Of a stretch of DNA of 64,000 nt, positions 17,108-26,314 are shown one piece after another. The stretch covers positions 1 to 64,000 of the forward strand of contig NZ_CAJPPN010000005.1 of the NCBI RefSeq assembly GCF_905372525.1. Reading direction: 5' to 3'. Every line of letters begins with the position of its first letter. Position 1 is the stretch's first letter. The notes beneath the pieces are model-generated. The model was not told where the DNA came from and did not search any database. It saw only the letters and a list, made by a program, of their open reading frames with translations. Both the position numbers and the translations under genes were made by a program. This DNA is from an uncultured Porphyromonas sp. GTDB taxonomy: Bacteria > Bacteroidota > Bacteroidia > Bacteroidales > Porphyromonadaceae.

Positions 17108-17142
17108 CTTGGGTCTACTCACTATGAATACGATATAAGGAT

Positions 17143-18861
17143 ATGATAAAGAACCTTCATAGGCAGGTGGTCCTAGGGGTATTAGCCCTTAGTCTACTGC
17201 CTCTATCTCTGGCTGCCCAGAGCGAGATGACCGCTGTGGGTCTAGCCTCGGCGAGTGAGTACTCTGGCTCTGCTCGCTTTACAGCCCTCTCTGGGGCTAT
17301 GGGAGCTATCGGGGTCGAGGCCTCTTCGTTGGTCCGCAACCCCGCTGGTATCGCTCTCCTGCGTGGCGGGAATAGGATGACACTCACCCTCGGAGCCTTC
17401 TTCCCTAGCTATAGCCAGACCTGGTATGGACAGAAGAGTACCACCTCGGGGGAAAACCGCTATCCCCTGCAGGAGTTTGCCTACCAGAAGGGTACTGATG
17501 TCGCCAATGGTGGGCGGATAGCCTTTGCCTTCGCTGTACGCCGTGCGGGGAGCTTTGATCATACGATCTCTGGTATCACCGCTCGCCTAGACCACAAGCA
17601 CTCCTCACTGGCAGACTATATGGCTGCGATGACGAACAACTCAGAGTATGACAAGAGTCGTGCAGCAGGTGAGGCGCTGGGGCTCTCGCATGGGACCCTA
17701 GGAGCAAGCGATGCCTTTAGTAAGAGTGATATTCTCTGGGGATCGATCTTTGGCTTCCAGGGGGGATGGATGACCTCCAAGGATCCTAGGGGAGGCTATT
17801 ATTACTCCAACTTTACCTACGATGATCATGGAGCCTACTCCGCTAACGGGCTCGTCGAGGGGGCGGGTAGCGCTGATCTCACTCTACGGGAGAAGGGGAA
17901 TATCATCGACTACGATTTTGCCCTTGGCTTTGAGCCCAGCAGTACGGTGCACCTAGGTGCTGTGCTGACCTACTCCTCCCTAGACTACGAGTCGTATCTC
18001 GGCTATAGGGACTCCTTCAGAGGGACGGACTTCCTCATGCTCAGGACTCAGCGTAGTATCTCGGGGAGTGGCTTCCGTGTCGGATTTGGGGCTATCGTGG
18101 AGCCAGTAGAGGGACTGCGCCTCGGGGCTTCGGTCTATACCCCTACGTTCTATGCGCTCAAGTCAGACTTCTATGTCATGGCGTCCTCAAGCATCAATGG
18201 CAAGGCTAAGAACGTCAAAAGCCCCTCCTCCGCAGCTACAGCCTTCCTGCTACGTACCCCTTGGCGCTTTGGCCTGAATGGAGCCTACGTCTTCGGGCGC
18301 AGTGCTATCCTCAGTGTGGACTATGAGTACTCCGCACTCAGTGGTACTCGCCTAGCGGAGGAGGACGAGGAGAGCTCTGATAGGTCAAAATATGCGCTGG
18401 ATAATCAGCGTGTCAAGGATCACTTCTCTGGGGTGCATACCCTACGGACAGGTCTGGAGGTGATGGCTACCCCTCGTCTAGCTCTGCGTGGGGGCTATCG
18501 CTATAGCTCCTCTCCCGTACGTAGCTCCTTCGTACGTGGAAATGACTACGCTGCCTCAGAGGCCTTCGTCTCGGGGATGCACACGAGCTACACGCTACCA
18601 GGGACAACGAATGCATTCTCTGCAGGTCTTGGCTATCGTATCACCCCCTCGGTCTCCCTAGACCTAGCGTATGTATACGGAGTCCAGACGTCGCGTACCT
18701 TTGCCTATCCCTATATCAAGGACTATGGTCCTGTACTTGACCAGACCAATCCTGATGTGCAGAGTGGCAAGATCAAGCCTGAGGATCTGGATGGCCTAGC
18801 TGCTATCAAGGAGACAAAGACCTCGCATAGAGCGGTCGCTACACTCTCCTTCCGTTTCTAG
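17143..18861 (+). CDS. OmpP1/FadL family outer-membrane transport protein
   Basis: A 572-residue outer-membrane beta-barrel of the OmpP1/FadL/TodX family, which takes up hydrophobic compounds. The signal peptide MIKNLHRQVVLGVLALSLLP ends near LAAQ. The N-terminal hatch region has the family pattern SARFTALSGAMGAIGVEASS followed by VRNPAGIALL. Repeated amphipathic strands with aromatic girdles run to the C-terminus, which ends in RAVATLSFRF, a classic terminal-Phe Bam signal. The substrate (fatty acid, heme or aromatic) cannot be read from the sequence. It sits between the Tyr/Gly-rich gene and the Bax-inhibitor-1 gene. Confidence 0.9.
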   Translation: MIKNLHRQVVLGVLALSLLPLSLAAQSEMTAVGLASASEYSGSARFTALSGAMGAIGVEASSLVRNPAGIALLRGGNRMTLTLGAFFPSYSQTWYGQKSTTSGENRYPLQEFAYQKGTDVANGGRIAFAFAVRRAGSFDHTISGITARLDHKHSSLADYMAAMTNNSEYDKSRAAGEALGLSHGTLGASDAFSKSDILWGSIFGFQGGWMTSKDPRGGYYYSNFTYDDHGAYSANGLVEGAGSADLTLREKGNIIDYDFALGFEPSSTVHLGAVLTYSSLDYESYLGYRDSFRGTDFLMLRTQRSISGSGFRVGFGAIVEPVEGLRLGASVYTPTFYALKSDFYVMASSSINGKAKNVKSPSSAATAFLLRTPWRFGLNGAYVFGRSAILSVDYEYSALSGTRLAEEDEESSDRSKYALDNQRVKDHFSGVHTLRTGLEVMATPRLALRGGYRYSSSPVRSSFVRGNDYAASEAFVSGMHTSYTLPGTTNAFSAGLGYRITPSVSLDLAYVYGVQTSRTFAYPYIKDYGPVLDQTNPDVQSGKIKPEDLDGLAAIKETKTSHRAVATLSFRF

Positions 18862-18875
18862 GAGCGTATTTTTCG

Positions 18876-18883
18876 TACCTTTG
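18876..18883 (+). promoter_or_regulatory. -7 promoter element of the Bax-inhibitor-1 gene
   Basis: TACCTTTG fits TAnnTTTG. It overlaps the left arm of an inverted repeat, TTGTCCTGT (18881-18889) with ACAGGACAA (18923-18931). The ATG is 92 bp downstream. Confidence 0.55.
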
Positions 18884-18975
18884 TCCTGTGTCCCTCTCGG
18901 GGAGGTATTCTCCCTAGGGGATACAGGACAATTCGTTCATGATACAAACAATCTAAACTTAAACGATCAAGACTT

Positions 18976-19695
18976 ATGGATAACTCCCAGTTCCCCTCTC
19001 AGGGGCAGTCCGTAGATGAGTTCTACGGCGTGGGGCATGACTCGCTCGTGCAGCGCATCGTGCAGCGTACCTTCCTATGGATGACTCTTGGGCTAGCGAT
19101 CACTGGTCTGGCCTCGGTCTACACGGTCGATAGTGGGCTCGTCTTCAGAATGATCGGGAGCAATAGCTTCTACTTCCTGCTCATTGCAGAGATCGCCCTT
19201 GTGTGGATCCTATCGGCACGCGTGATGAAGCTGAGCCTACCTGTAGCGACTGGAGCCTTCGCTCTGTACTCAGTACTCAATGGGGTCACACTAAGCCCCA
19301 TCTTCCTCGTCTATACGAGTGAGTCAATTGCTACGACCTTCTTCGTGACCTCTGGTACCTTCGGTGCTATGGCGCTCTACGGCTACTTCACAAAGAGAGA
19401 CCTGACGAAGTGGGGAAGCCTCCTCTTCATGGTACTCATCGGCGTCGTTATCGCTACGCTGGTGAACCTCTTCCTGAAGTCTGAGACTCTGATGTGGATC
19501 ATCACCTACGTCGGTGTCGTCCTCTTCGTGGCACTCACTGCCTACGACACACAGAAGGTAAAGCTCCTGGCCAACGAAACCAAGCACGATGTAGAGCTCT
19601 CCAAGAAGGCTTCGCTCCTCGGGGCACTCACACTCTATCTGGACTTCATCAACCTCTTCCTCTATCTCCTGCGCTTCTTCGGACGTCGCAACTAG
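18976..19695 (+). CDS. Bax inhibitor-1 / YccA family membrane protein
   Basis: A 239-residue inner-membrane protein with about seven hydrophobic segments, of the BI-1/YccA (PF01027) family, whose bacterial members act as pH-sensitive calcium leak channels or modulate FtsH proteolysis. The N-terminus is cytoplasmic and polar, then VQRTFLWMTLGLAITGLASV starts helix 1. The conserved NGVTLSPIFLVYT segment and the C-terminal YDTQKVKLLA and LYLDFINLFLYLLRFFGRR are present. It is monocistronic, with its own promoter and a strong terminator. Confidence 0.93.
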   Translation: MDNSQFPSQGQSVDEFYGVGHDSLVQRIVQRTFLWMTLGLAITGLASVYTVDSGLVFRMIGSNSFYFLLIAEIALVWILSARVMKLSLPVATGAFALYSVLNGVTLSPIFLVYTSESIATTFFVTSGTFGAMALYGYFTKRDLTKWGSLLFMVLIGVVIATLVNLFLKSETLMWIITYVGVVLFVALTAYDTQKVKLLANETKHDVELSKKASLLGALTLYLDFINLFLYLLRFFGRRN

Positions 19696-19726
19696 GAGAG
19701 CGAGTATACCCATATTAGGGAGCATT

Positions 19727-19766
19727 AGGGCTACACCTGAGAGGATCCTCCTCTAGGTGTAGCCCT
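19727..19766 (+). terminator. Terminator after the Bax-inhibitor-1 gene
   Basis: AGGGCTACACCT (19727-19738) pairs perfectly with AGGTGTAGCCCT (19755-19766), and the stem extends through GAGAGGA/TCCTCTC-like bases. Confidence 0.85.
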
Positions 19767-19929
19767 ATCGCTTATACTCGCTGATCTTGTCTACAGCTTC
19801 GGCGCTAGGCTCCACATGCCAAAGCCTATGTTATGGGTTATCCCAGCCCCTCGAGCTCTCTAGGGGTAACCGCATCCCATTACCCCGAGAGGCGTTCTAG
19901 GCTAGAGCCTGCATACGATATAGAGGATA

Positions 19930-19965
19930 GCCCCCAGCAGTCGTCATCGAGACACTGCTGGGGGC
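19930..19965 (-). terminator. Terminator after the GH20 gene
   Basis: GCCCCCAGCAGT (19930-19941) pairs perfectly with ACTGCTGGGGGC (19954-19965). It lies 35 bp beyond the stop of the minus-strand hexosaminidase gene. Confidence 0.75.
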
Positions 19966-19999
19966 TGTCATATCTATGCCCTATGTGGGGTGGGGAGCT

Positions 20000-22348
20000 C
20001 TAGTGAGCGAGCATATCGGCGGTCACGGTGGAGAACTTCCCGTCCTTGAGGTTGCGATACTCTACCTTGGCATCATCCCAGTAGGTGGGGAAGCCACCGC
20101 GTACGGTGCCGATGAAGATGAACTTCACCTTGTGCCAGCCTGCGCTGAGGGCACGGCTCTTGTCGTGGCGGCTAAACTTCGATACCTCGTCTGTATTGTC
20201 GATGAAGAGCTCTCCATCGAGATACATCTGATCGAGGTTGGTGGAGAAGACGTAGCATCCATCCTCAGGGATCTTGATATAGCCCTCTCCGACGACGGCC
20301 TTGCGCTGGATCTCATCCATGTGATTGGATACTCGGTCGGGACGGAGCTCCTGAGTCGTCAGGGCGACACCCTCTACCCAGTTGGTCACACCTGCGAGCT
20401 CTGAGGCTCGATAGTAGTCGCCGATAGAGGTCTGTGTGCATAGCCCTGGGGTAGGACTAGAGAGAGTGACTGCGGGGCTGTAGCTCTGCTTGTCGAAGGT
20501 GATGGCACGCACACGGCTGAGGCGTCCAGAGGGAAGGAGCGAAGCGACCTTGATGACCTGGCTCTCACGGACCTGGATAGGAGCCGTGTAGCGGGCGGAC
20601 TTAGCAGTAGGTTCGCTCCCATCGGTCGTATATACGATCGTGATGGGGCGTGAGGTCTGTAGCGTCAGCGAGGTGGTATCGGTAAAGGCTACGAAATTCA
20701 GCGAAGCACTAGTCTTGCTCCCCGGCAGTGGTTGCTCGGGTAGAGGGATGTGATAGTTTACCTTGTGCTGATCTAGGCGACGATAGGCATTGTCTAGTAG
20801 GCGGTGCTCAAAGCTCTTGTAGTCCTTGCGCTCCTGCGGAGTCCAGACAGCCTCAGCGAGTGCGATCTCTCGAGGGAAGGCACGATACTGCATGATGTCT
20901 GTCGTGTAGAGGTACTCTGCCCATAGGTTGGCCTGTGCGCCCTTGATGTGATGACGCTTGTCGGGGGCAATGGCGGCAGGGATAGGATTGTAGGAATAGA
21001 TCTTCTCTAGGGGTGCGTAGCAGCAGATCGCTACAGGCTCTATCTTGGAGTCTCCCTGATAGTGGTCGATGTAGAGGCCTCCGCTACCCGGAGTCATGAT
21101 CACGTCATGGCCCATATTGGCAGCCTTGATACCGCCATCTTCACCACGCCAACTCATCACCGTGGCGGAGGGGGCTAGTCCACCCTCTAGGATCTCATCC
21201 CAGCCGATGAGCTTCTTGCCGTACTTGGCGAGCATCTTCTGTGCACGGCGGATGGTGTAGCTCTGGAGCTCTTCTTCGTTCTTTAGCCCCTCTTCCTTGA
21301 TACGGCGCTGACATTCTGGGCATTCCTTCCATCGGATCTTGGGACACTCGTCTCCACCGATATGGACATATTCTCCGGGGAATAGGGGGATGACCTCGTC
21401 AAATACATCTTGGATGAACTGGAAGGTAGTCTCCTTCCCTGGGCAATAGACGTCCTGCTCGACGCCCCATAGGTTACGCACCTTGTAAATACGACGGTAG
21501 GGGAAGCAGGTGAGCTCGGGATAAGAGGCTATGGCTCCCATCGCATGTCCAGGTAGCTCGATCTCGGGGACGATGGTGACGAAGCGGTCTGAGGCATACT
21601 TGACGATCTCGCGTATCTGATCCTGAGTGTAGAAGCCTCCGTAGACAGAGCCGTCACCCTCGATACGCTTGGAGCCCACTGTGGTTAGGCGAGGATACTT
21701 CTTGATCTCTATGCGCCAGCCTTGGTCCTCGGTGAGGTGCCAGTGAAGGCGGTTGATCTTAAACATTGAGAGTAGATCGATGTGCTTCTTCATCTCCTCT
21801 ACGGTGAGGAAGTGGCGGCAGACGTCCACGAGCGCCCCTCTGTAGCCGAAGGCGGGCTCATCCTTGATCTTGACTGCGGGGATACGCCATGTCACGCCTG
21901 CGACCTTGGTCGGCGACTCGATCGCTGGGGGGAGGAGCTGCAGTAGGGACTGCATCCCATAGTATAGTCCTTGTCCGGTGCGGCCTGTGACGGTGACCCC
22001 CTGAGCATTTACCTCGAGGGTATACCCCTCGATGCCGAGGGGAAGCTTGGGATCGATACGCAGGGCGATGGCACCACGGCGTGCGGGTGCGCTACTAGCC
22101 TGTAGGGCAAAGCCAGTGCTACGGCTCAGCTTGTCTGCGAAGAAGCGGGCGATGGTGAGGGCTGAGTCTCCCTGAGCCACCAGTGGGGTACGAGCCGTGA
22201 GGGTGAAGGTACCCTCACCCTCGATCAGCTCCTTGGGCTGGGGAATGATATTGACACGGGGGATAGGAATTCTCACGGTCAAGGCTGTGGCTGTCGTGCC
22301 ACAGGCTAGAGCTAGGAGGCACATCAAGCTGAATAAGGACTTTCTCAT
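20000..22348 (-). CDS. Exported GH20 beta-N-acetylhexosaminidase
   Basis: A 782-residue family 20 hexosaminidase that removes terminal GlcNAc or GalNAc from glycans by substrate-assisted catalysis. The N-terminal signal (MRKSLFSLMCLLALACGTTA) could be a type I or lipoprotein signal. A GH20b domain (about residues 30-150) precedes the barrel, which has YRGALVDVCRHF, WHLTEDQGWR and the catalytic Asp-Glu pair in HIGGDECP (near residue 331). A chitobiase C-terminal-like domain (YTTDGSEPTAKSARYTAPIQ) and a PA14-like beta-domain (about 640-770) close the protein. A perfect 16-bp palindrome lies 8 bp before its start. It is monocistronic on the minus strand. Confidence 0.93.
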   Translation of the reverse strand: MRKSLFSLMCLLALACGTTATALTVRIPIPRVNIIPQPKELIEGEGTFTLTARTPLVAQGDSALTIARFFADKLSRSTGFALQASSAPARRGAIALRIDPKLPLGIEGYTLEVNAQGVTVTGRTGQGLYYGMQSLLQLLPPAIESPTKVAGVTWRIPAVKIKDEPAFGYRGALVDVCRHFLTVEEMKKHIDLLSMFKINRLHWHLTEDQGWRIEIKKYPRLTTVGSKRIEGDGSVYGGFYTQDQIREIVKYASDRFVTIVPEIELPGHAMGAIASYPELTCFPYRRIYKVRNLWGVEQDVYCPGKETTFQFIQDVFDEVIPLFPGEYVHIGGDECPKIRWKECPECQRRIKEEGLKNEEELQSYTIRRAQKMLAKYGKKLIGWDEILEGGLAPSATVMSWRGEDGGIKAANMGHDVIMTPGSGGLYIDHYQGDSKIEPVAICCYAPLEKIYSYNPIPAAIAPDKRHHIKGAQANLWAEYLYTTDIMQYRAFPREIALAEAVWTPQERKDYKSFEHRLLDNAYRRLDQHKVNYHIPLPEQPLPGSKTSASLNFVAFTDTTSLTLQTSRPITIVYTTDGSEPTAKSARYTAPIQVRESQVIKVASLLPSGRLSRVRAITFDKQSYSPAVTLSSPTPGLCTQTSIGDYYRASELAGVTNWVEGVALTTQELRPDRVSNHMDEIQRKAVVGEGYIKIPEDGCYVFSTNLDQMYLDGELFIDNTDEVSKFSRHDKSRALSAGWHKVKFIFIGTVRGGFPTYWDDAKVEYRNLKDGKFSTVTADMLAH

Positions 22349-22356
22349 GCTGTTTG

Positions 22357-22372
22357 TTTAGATATATCTAAA
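22357..22372 (-). promoter_or_regulatory. 16-bp perfect palindrome in front of the GH20 gene
   Basis: TTTAGATATATCTAAA is fully self-complementary and ends 8 bp before the GH20 start codon. It could be an operator or a leader structure near the ribosome-binding region; AT-rich leaders are normal here, so chance is possible. Confidence 0.4.
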
Positions 22373-22380
22373 TAGGAAGA

Positions 22381-22422
22381 GTCCGAAGCTCCCCCTCGGC
22401 AGTCGGAGGGGGAGCTTCGGAC
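22381..22422 (-). terminator. Terminator after glyA
   Basis: GTCCGAAGCTCCCCCTC (22381-22397) and GAGGGGGAGCTTCGGAC (22406-22422) form a perfect 17-bp stem with an 8-nt loop, followed on the minus strand by a T-rich stretch. Confidence 0.9.
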
Positions 22423-22494
22423 GGATTGTCGTTAGGTGTCTGCTGAGGAGCCCTGGATGGGTGGGCTGATCCTAAGCATAGCCATGGTGAGCTA

Positions 22495-23772
22495 CTAGTA
22501 AGCGAAGATAGGATACTGGAGCATCAGTTCATTGACCTCCTTGCGTACGGCTGCGATGACAGCTTCGTCCTCAGGTGCAGAGAGGACACGGTCGATCAGG
22601 GAGACGATGTATTCCATCTTGTCCTCCTTCACCCCACGGGTCGTGATAGCGGGGGTACCGACGCGGATCCCTGAGGTCTGGAAGGCGGAGCGGCTATCGA
22701 AGGGTACCATGTTCTTATTGACCGTGATGTCGGCAGAGACGAGAGCCTTCTCGGCTACCTTACCTGTCAGGTCAGGGAACTTACCCCTTAGGTCGATGAG
22801 CATACAGTGGTTGTCTGTACCGCCTGAGATGACTCCGTAGCCACGGCGTACGAAGGCGTCGGCCATAGCCTGAGCGTTCTTCTTGACCTGCTTGCCGTAT
22901 TCCTTGAAGGAGGGCTGGAGGGCTTCATAGAAGGCGACGGCCTTAGCAGCGATCACGTGCTCTAGTGGACCACCCTGTACCCCGGGGAAGACGGCGGAGT
23001 CGAGTAGGGCAGACATCTTCTTGATCTCGCCCTTGGGGGTCTTCTTGCCCCATGGGTTGTCGAAGTCCTTGCCCATGAGGATAATCCCACCGCGTGGGCC
23101 GCGTAGGGTCTTGTGTGTCGTCGAGGTGACGATATGGGCGTACTTTACGGGGTTCTCAAGTAGGCCAGCAGCGATGAGGCCTGCGGGGTGTGCCATATCG
23201 ACGAGGAAGATAGCACCGACCTTGTCAGCGATAGCACGGATACGGGCGTAGTCCCACTCACGGGAGTAGGCCGATCCCCCAGCGATGATGAGCTTGGGCT
23301 TGTGTTCGAGGGCACGCTGCTCCATCTGATCATAGTCTACACGGCCGTTGTCCTCACGTACATTGTACTCGACGGGGTGATAGAGTAGACCTGAGCTATT
23401 GACGGGCGACCCATGAGAGAGGTGACCACCATGGGCTAGGTTGAGCCCCATGAAGGTATCCCCTGGCTCGAGACAAGCAAGGAGTACAGCCATATTGGCC
23501 TGTGCCCCAGAGTGTGGCTGTACGTTAGCCCATTCAGCACCGAAGAGCTGCTTGACACGGTCGATAGCTAGCTGCTCAGACTGGTCTACTACCTCGCAGC
23601 CCCCGTAGTAACGCTTACCTGGGTAGCCTTCAGCGTACTTGTTGGTCATACAGCTACCCATAGCCTTCATGACCTCTTCGCTGACGAAGTTCTCCGAGGC
23701 AATGAGTTCAATGCCCTTGAGCTGACGCTGGCGTTCTTCCTCGATGAGGTTAAAGATCGCGGAATCGTTCAT
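22495..23772 (-). CDS. glyA: Serine hydroxymethyltransferase
   Basis: PLP enzyme that converts serine and tetrahydrofolate to glycine and methylene-tetrahydrofolate, the main one-carbon source. The length of 425 residues is standard. The N-terminal substrate motif [15 protein letters not shown], the [14 protein letters not shown] loop and the PLP-lysine segment [13 protein letters not shown] (Lys near residue 220) are all intact. It is monocistronic, with a TACCTTTG promoter box on the minus strand and a strong terminator downstream. Confidence 0.97.
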   Translation of the reverse strand: MNDSAIFNLIEEERQRQLKGIELIASENFVSEEVMKAMGSCMTNKYAEGYPGKRYYGGCEVVDQSEQLAIDRVKQLFGAEWANVQPHSGAQANMAVLLACLEPGDTFMGLNLAHGGHLSHGSPVNSSGLLYHPVEYNVREDNGRVDYDQMEQRALEHKPKLIIAGGSAYSREWDYARIRAIADKVGAIFLVDMAHPAGLIAAGLLENPVKYAHIVTSTTHKTLRGPRGGIILMGKDFDNPWGKKTPKGEIKKMSALLDSAVFPGVQGGPLEHVIAAKAVAFYEALQPSFKEYGKQVKKNAQAMADAFVRRGYGVISGGTDNHCMLIDLRGKFPDLTGKVAEKALVSADITVNKNMVPFDSRSAFQTSGIRVGTPAITTRGVKEDKMEYIVSLIDRVLSAPEDEAVIAAVRKEVNELMLQYPIFAY

Positions 23773-23836
23773 AGTTTGTGTGATGTTATTTGTTTGTTGC
23801 TTGAGGAGCCAGGCTCTCTTGCCTAGACTTCTAGGG

Positions 23837-23844
23837 CAAAGGTA
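23837..23844 (-). promoter_or_regulatory. -7 promoter element of glyA
   Basis: On the minus strand this reads TACCTTTG. It lies 64 bp before the glyA start codon. Confidence 0.6.
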
Positions 23845-23920
23845 CTAATTGTCTACTGAATTCCCTAGCATATGTACAATTATATTAGTTGCCATCAGAT
23901 CACCACCTCCCAGATAGCTC

Positions 23921-23972
23921 CTGAGCCCCTCCCGACGAAGTCCTTGATAGGGATCAGTCGAGAGGGGCTCAG
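23921..23972 (-). terminator. Terminator after the DUF4954 gene
   Basis: CTGAGCCCCTC (from 23921) pairs with GAGGGGCTCAG (to 23972), and the stem extends inward with one mismatch. It lies 99 bp beyond the DUF4954 stop. Confidence 0.7.
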
Positions 23973-24070
23973 AGCCGATATATGTGCTAGGATAGGCCTA
24001 CCTAATAGGGACTTAGGGTATACTGGCTATCCCATACAGCGGGCTACACGACGAGTGCTGGGGCGTAGCT

Positions 24071-26074
24071 CTAGCATAGAGGCTGGAGTCGGTCGAGTAG
24101 CTCCTGCCCTAGGGCGCTCTTCTCCTGGATGTGCTGTAGGATAGAGCTGACATAGGGATTGCTGTCGAAGCTCCCCCGCACCTGCTCGAAGTCCATCGCC
24201 TGCTGCCGCTCGTCTCCGTCTGCTCCGAAGCCCGTCATCATCGATAGAGAGAACTCCTTCTTGGCATCGGCATAGACCTCCTGGTCGAGCTCTACGACCG
24301 CTCTACGCCACCGCTCTACGAGCTCGCAGATCTGCTCAGCTCGTGCCTGAGATAGATCTAGCCCATAGTAGGTATGGATCTTCTCATAGGCCCAGGTCCA
24401 CTCGTACTCATAGTAGTGACGGTGTAGGTCTGCAAAGCTCTCTGCGAGCTGAGCGATGTCGGTGATCGCACCACTCTCTACCTCGCGGAGCAGGCGTACG
24501 ATCTCTGCCTTGGGGGCGATGAGTCCCGAGAGGTCGACCCAGTCACCTAGTCCGATGGATACCCTAGGCTGTAGGGCTGTGCGTACAGCCTCGATGCTAG
24601 TGCAGGCGACGCCCTCTAGGCGCTTGATCAGGGAGTTCCCGAGGAACTTATGGATGGCGAGCTCGTAGTAATGTATCCCCTTCCTCAGGGAGCTGCTGCG
24701 GATGCGAGCACTCTGATAGGTGTAGACCTCGGAGGTGAGCCCGGCCACACGTCTTAGATCCTGGAGTATCTGCTGTCCGTTGATCATCTTCTGGATGGTG
24801 TAGGGGCTGAGCAGGTTGTAGTTGATCTGATCGAGGCGGTCAGGATCTCGGCGAGCATCTCGCCGTGGCCATTTCTGTGCGTCACGGATGGTTCCTACAC
24901 TCTTGAGGTTCACCCCAGGGATGATGCACGTGGTATCGCAGGACTCGATCACGTAGGAGAAGGGGAGGTTAGAGAGGTCGGGGTGGGTGGTATGTCGCCC
25001 CATGACTAGGGAGAAGGCTCCGATACGTGCCGGCCAGAGGATATAGGAGTCGGACGAGGTCTTTGCCCCACGCTCCATGATGCCCTGATGGATAGGCCCG
25101 AGCTTGTACATGTGGTTGCTCTGGTTAGATCCCGAGCCTGCGTTCATGAAGGAGAACTGGCTAGCGATGAGGAGGGTGGACTTGTGGTGCGTGACCGTGA
25201 AGGGACCGGCGAAGATGGCACAGGCCTCCCCATTCTCCCCATGGCAGTTGCTGAAGAAGAGCGAGTCCGAGGCCGAATACCCGTGAGCTAGCGTACAGGC
25301 CTGCCCGACGAAGCAGCGAGAGAGGGCTGTGCCACTCTCCACCCTAGAGCCCGAGGAGATGATGAAGTCCGTACAGATGACGCTGTAACCGACGTAGACG
25401 GGGGCGGCCTCTACGCTATTGATACTCCCATTATATAGGCGCCGAGTACCGATGATACGTGCATAGTCCCCGATCTTCACGTTGGTGATATTCCCTACAT
25501 CGGTGATATGGCAGTATGCTCCGATACGTCCGTGTCTGGAGCGTTGGGTATCGATATAGCGGGTGATGAGGTCACGTAGGCGGGTGATCAGCTCGGGGCG
25601 ATGGCGGTACATCGCCATCAGGTAGGCCTCGTGGGCGGAGAGGCGGTCGTAGGCCAGCACTTCACGTCCCCCAGTCTCGTTGAGGACAGAGACCTCTACG
25701 CCGTTGCCAAAGGTCGTCTCCCCATCGACGAGGATGGTGTCTACGTTGCTGATGAACGTCCCTTCGCCGATGCTATAGCCAGCGATATAGTTATTGACGT
25801 GCTCGATACAGCAGTTGTCGCCTACCTCCACATTATGTAGGTAGGTGTAGTAGAGGCCGGAATGCTTGGAGATCCCTCCTGGTAGGTCAAAGGTCTGCTC
25901 GAAGAGCCCGAGGCGTACCCACCCAGAGAAGTGCGTATTGAGGATATGGCGGGGGACGAAGCCCTCCTTGACCCAGACCTGAGACCAGTCGTCAGCGGAG
26001 TTCGCACGCTCCTTGAGGCTGGCGATTTCTGCTTCGGTGAGGGGACGATACCCCTCATGCTGTATACTACTCAT
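24071..26074 (-). CDS. DUF4954 family protein with left-handed beta-helix repeats
   Basis: A 667-residue cytoplasmic protein that I match to the DUF4954 family, common in Bacteroidetes. The middle (about residues 70-400) shows hexapeptide-like Val/Ile/Gly repeats, such as VEVGDNCCIEHVNNYIAGYS, VKIGDYARIIGTRRLYNGSI and VESGTALSRCFVGQACTLAH, as in left-handed beta-helix acyl- or nucleotidyltransferases. A conserved block with FAGPFTVTHHKSTLLIASQF and NHMYKLGPIHQG follows. The C-terminal third is helical. There is no signal peptide. By repeat type it may be a sugar-modifying transferase, but the reaction is unknown to me. It has its own promoter and terminator. Confidence 0.8.
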   Translation of the reverse strand: MSSIQHEGYRPLTEAEIASLKERANSADDWSQVWVKEGFVPRHILNTHFSGWVRLGLFEQTFDLPGGISKHSGLYYTYLHNVEVGDNCCIEHVNNYIAGYSIGEGTFISNVDTILVDGETTFGNGVEVSVLNETGGREVLAYDRLSAHEAYLMAMYRHRPELITRLRDLITRYIDTQRSRHGRIGAYCHITDVGNITNVKIGDYARIIGTRRLYNGSINSVEAAPVYVGYSVICTDFIISSGSRVESGTALSRCFVGQACTLAHGYSASDSLFFSNCHGENGEACAIFAGPFTVTHHKSTLLIASQFSFMNAGSGSNQSNHMYKLGPIHQGIMERGAKTSSDSYILWPARIGAFSLVMGRHTTHPDLSNLPFSYVIESCDTTCIIPGVNLKSVGTIRDAQKWPRRDARRDPDRLDQINYNLLSPYTIQKMINGQQILQDLRRVAGLTSEVYTYQSARIRSSSLRKGIHYYELAIHKFLGNSLIKRLEGVACTSIEAVRTALQPRVSIGLGDWVDLSGLIAPKAEIVRLLREVESGAITDIAQLAESFADLHRHYYEYEWTWAYEKIHTYYGLDLSQARAEQICELVERWRRAVVELDQEVYADAKKEFSLSMMTGFGADGDERQQAMDFEQVRGSFDSNPYVSSILQHIQEKSALGQELLDRLQPLC

Positions 26075-26212
26075 ATGACTACCTATTTATACTTAATATG
26101 AAGGCTCTACTGCTGAGTGAATAGCGTAGGGCGGGGTGATCGTCTAGGAGTCAAGGGGGCGCATCGGGGAATAACCTCCTTAGACTGTAAATATCTATGA
26201 TGTTTACTAGAG

Positions 26213-26220
26213 CAAAGATA
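26213..26220 (-). promoter_or_regulatory. -7 promoter element of the DUF4954 gene
   Basis: TATCTTTG on the minus strand, 138 bp before the start codon, giving a long leader. The 240-bp gap 26075-26314 otherwise shows nothing I can name. Confidence 0.45.
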
Positions 26221-26314
26221 GCACTTTTAAACAGCTTGATCCTCCCTCCCAAGTCTCTCCCTAGAGTGCTCTCTCCCCCTCATATCCTCTAGTAGGAAGG
26301 GAGGCATTCCCCAC

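Noticed and set aside
19976..20404. 142-residue plus-strand ORF
   Set aside because: Antisense to the end of the GH20 gene, whose domains are clear.
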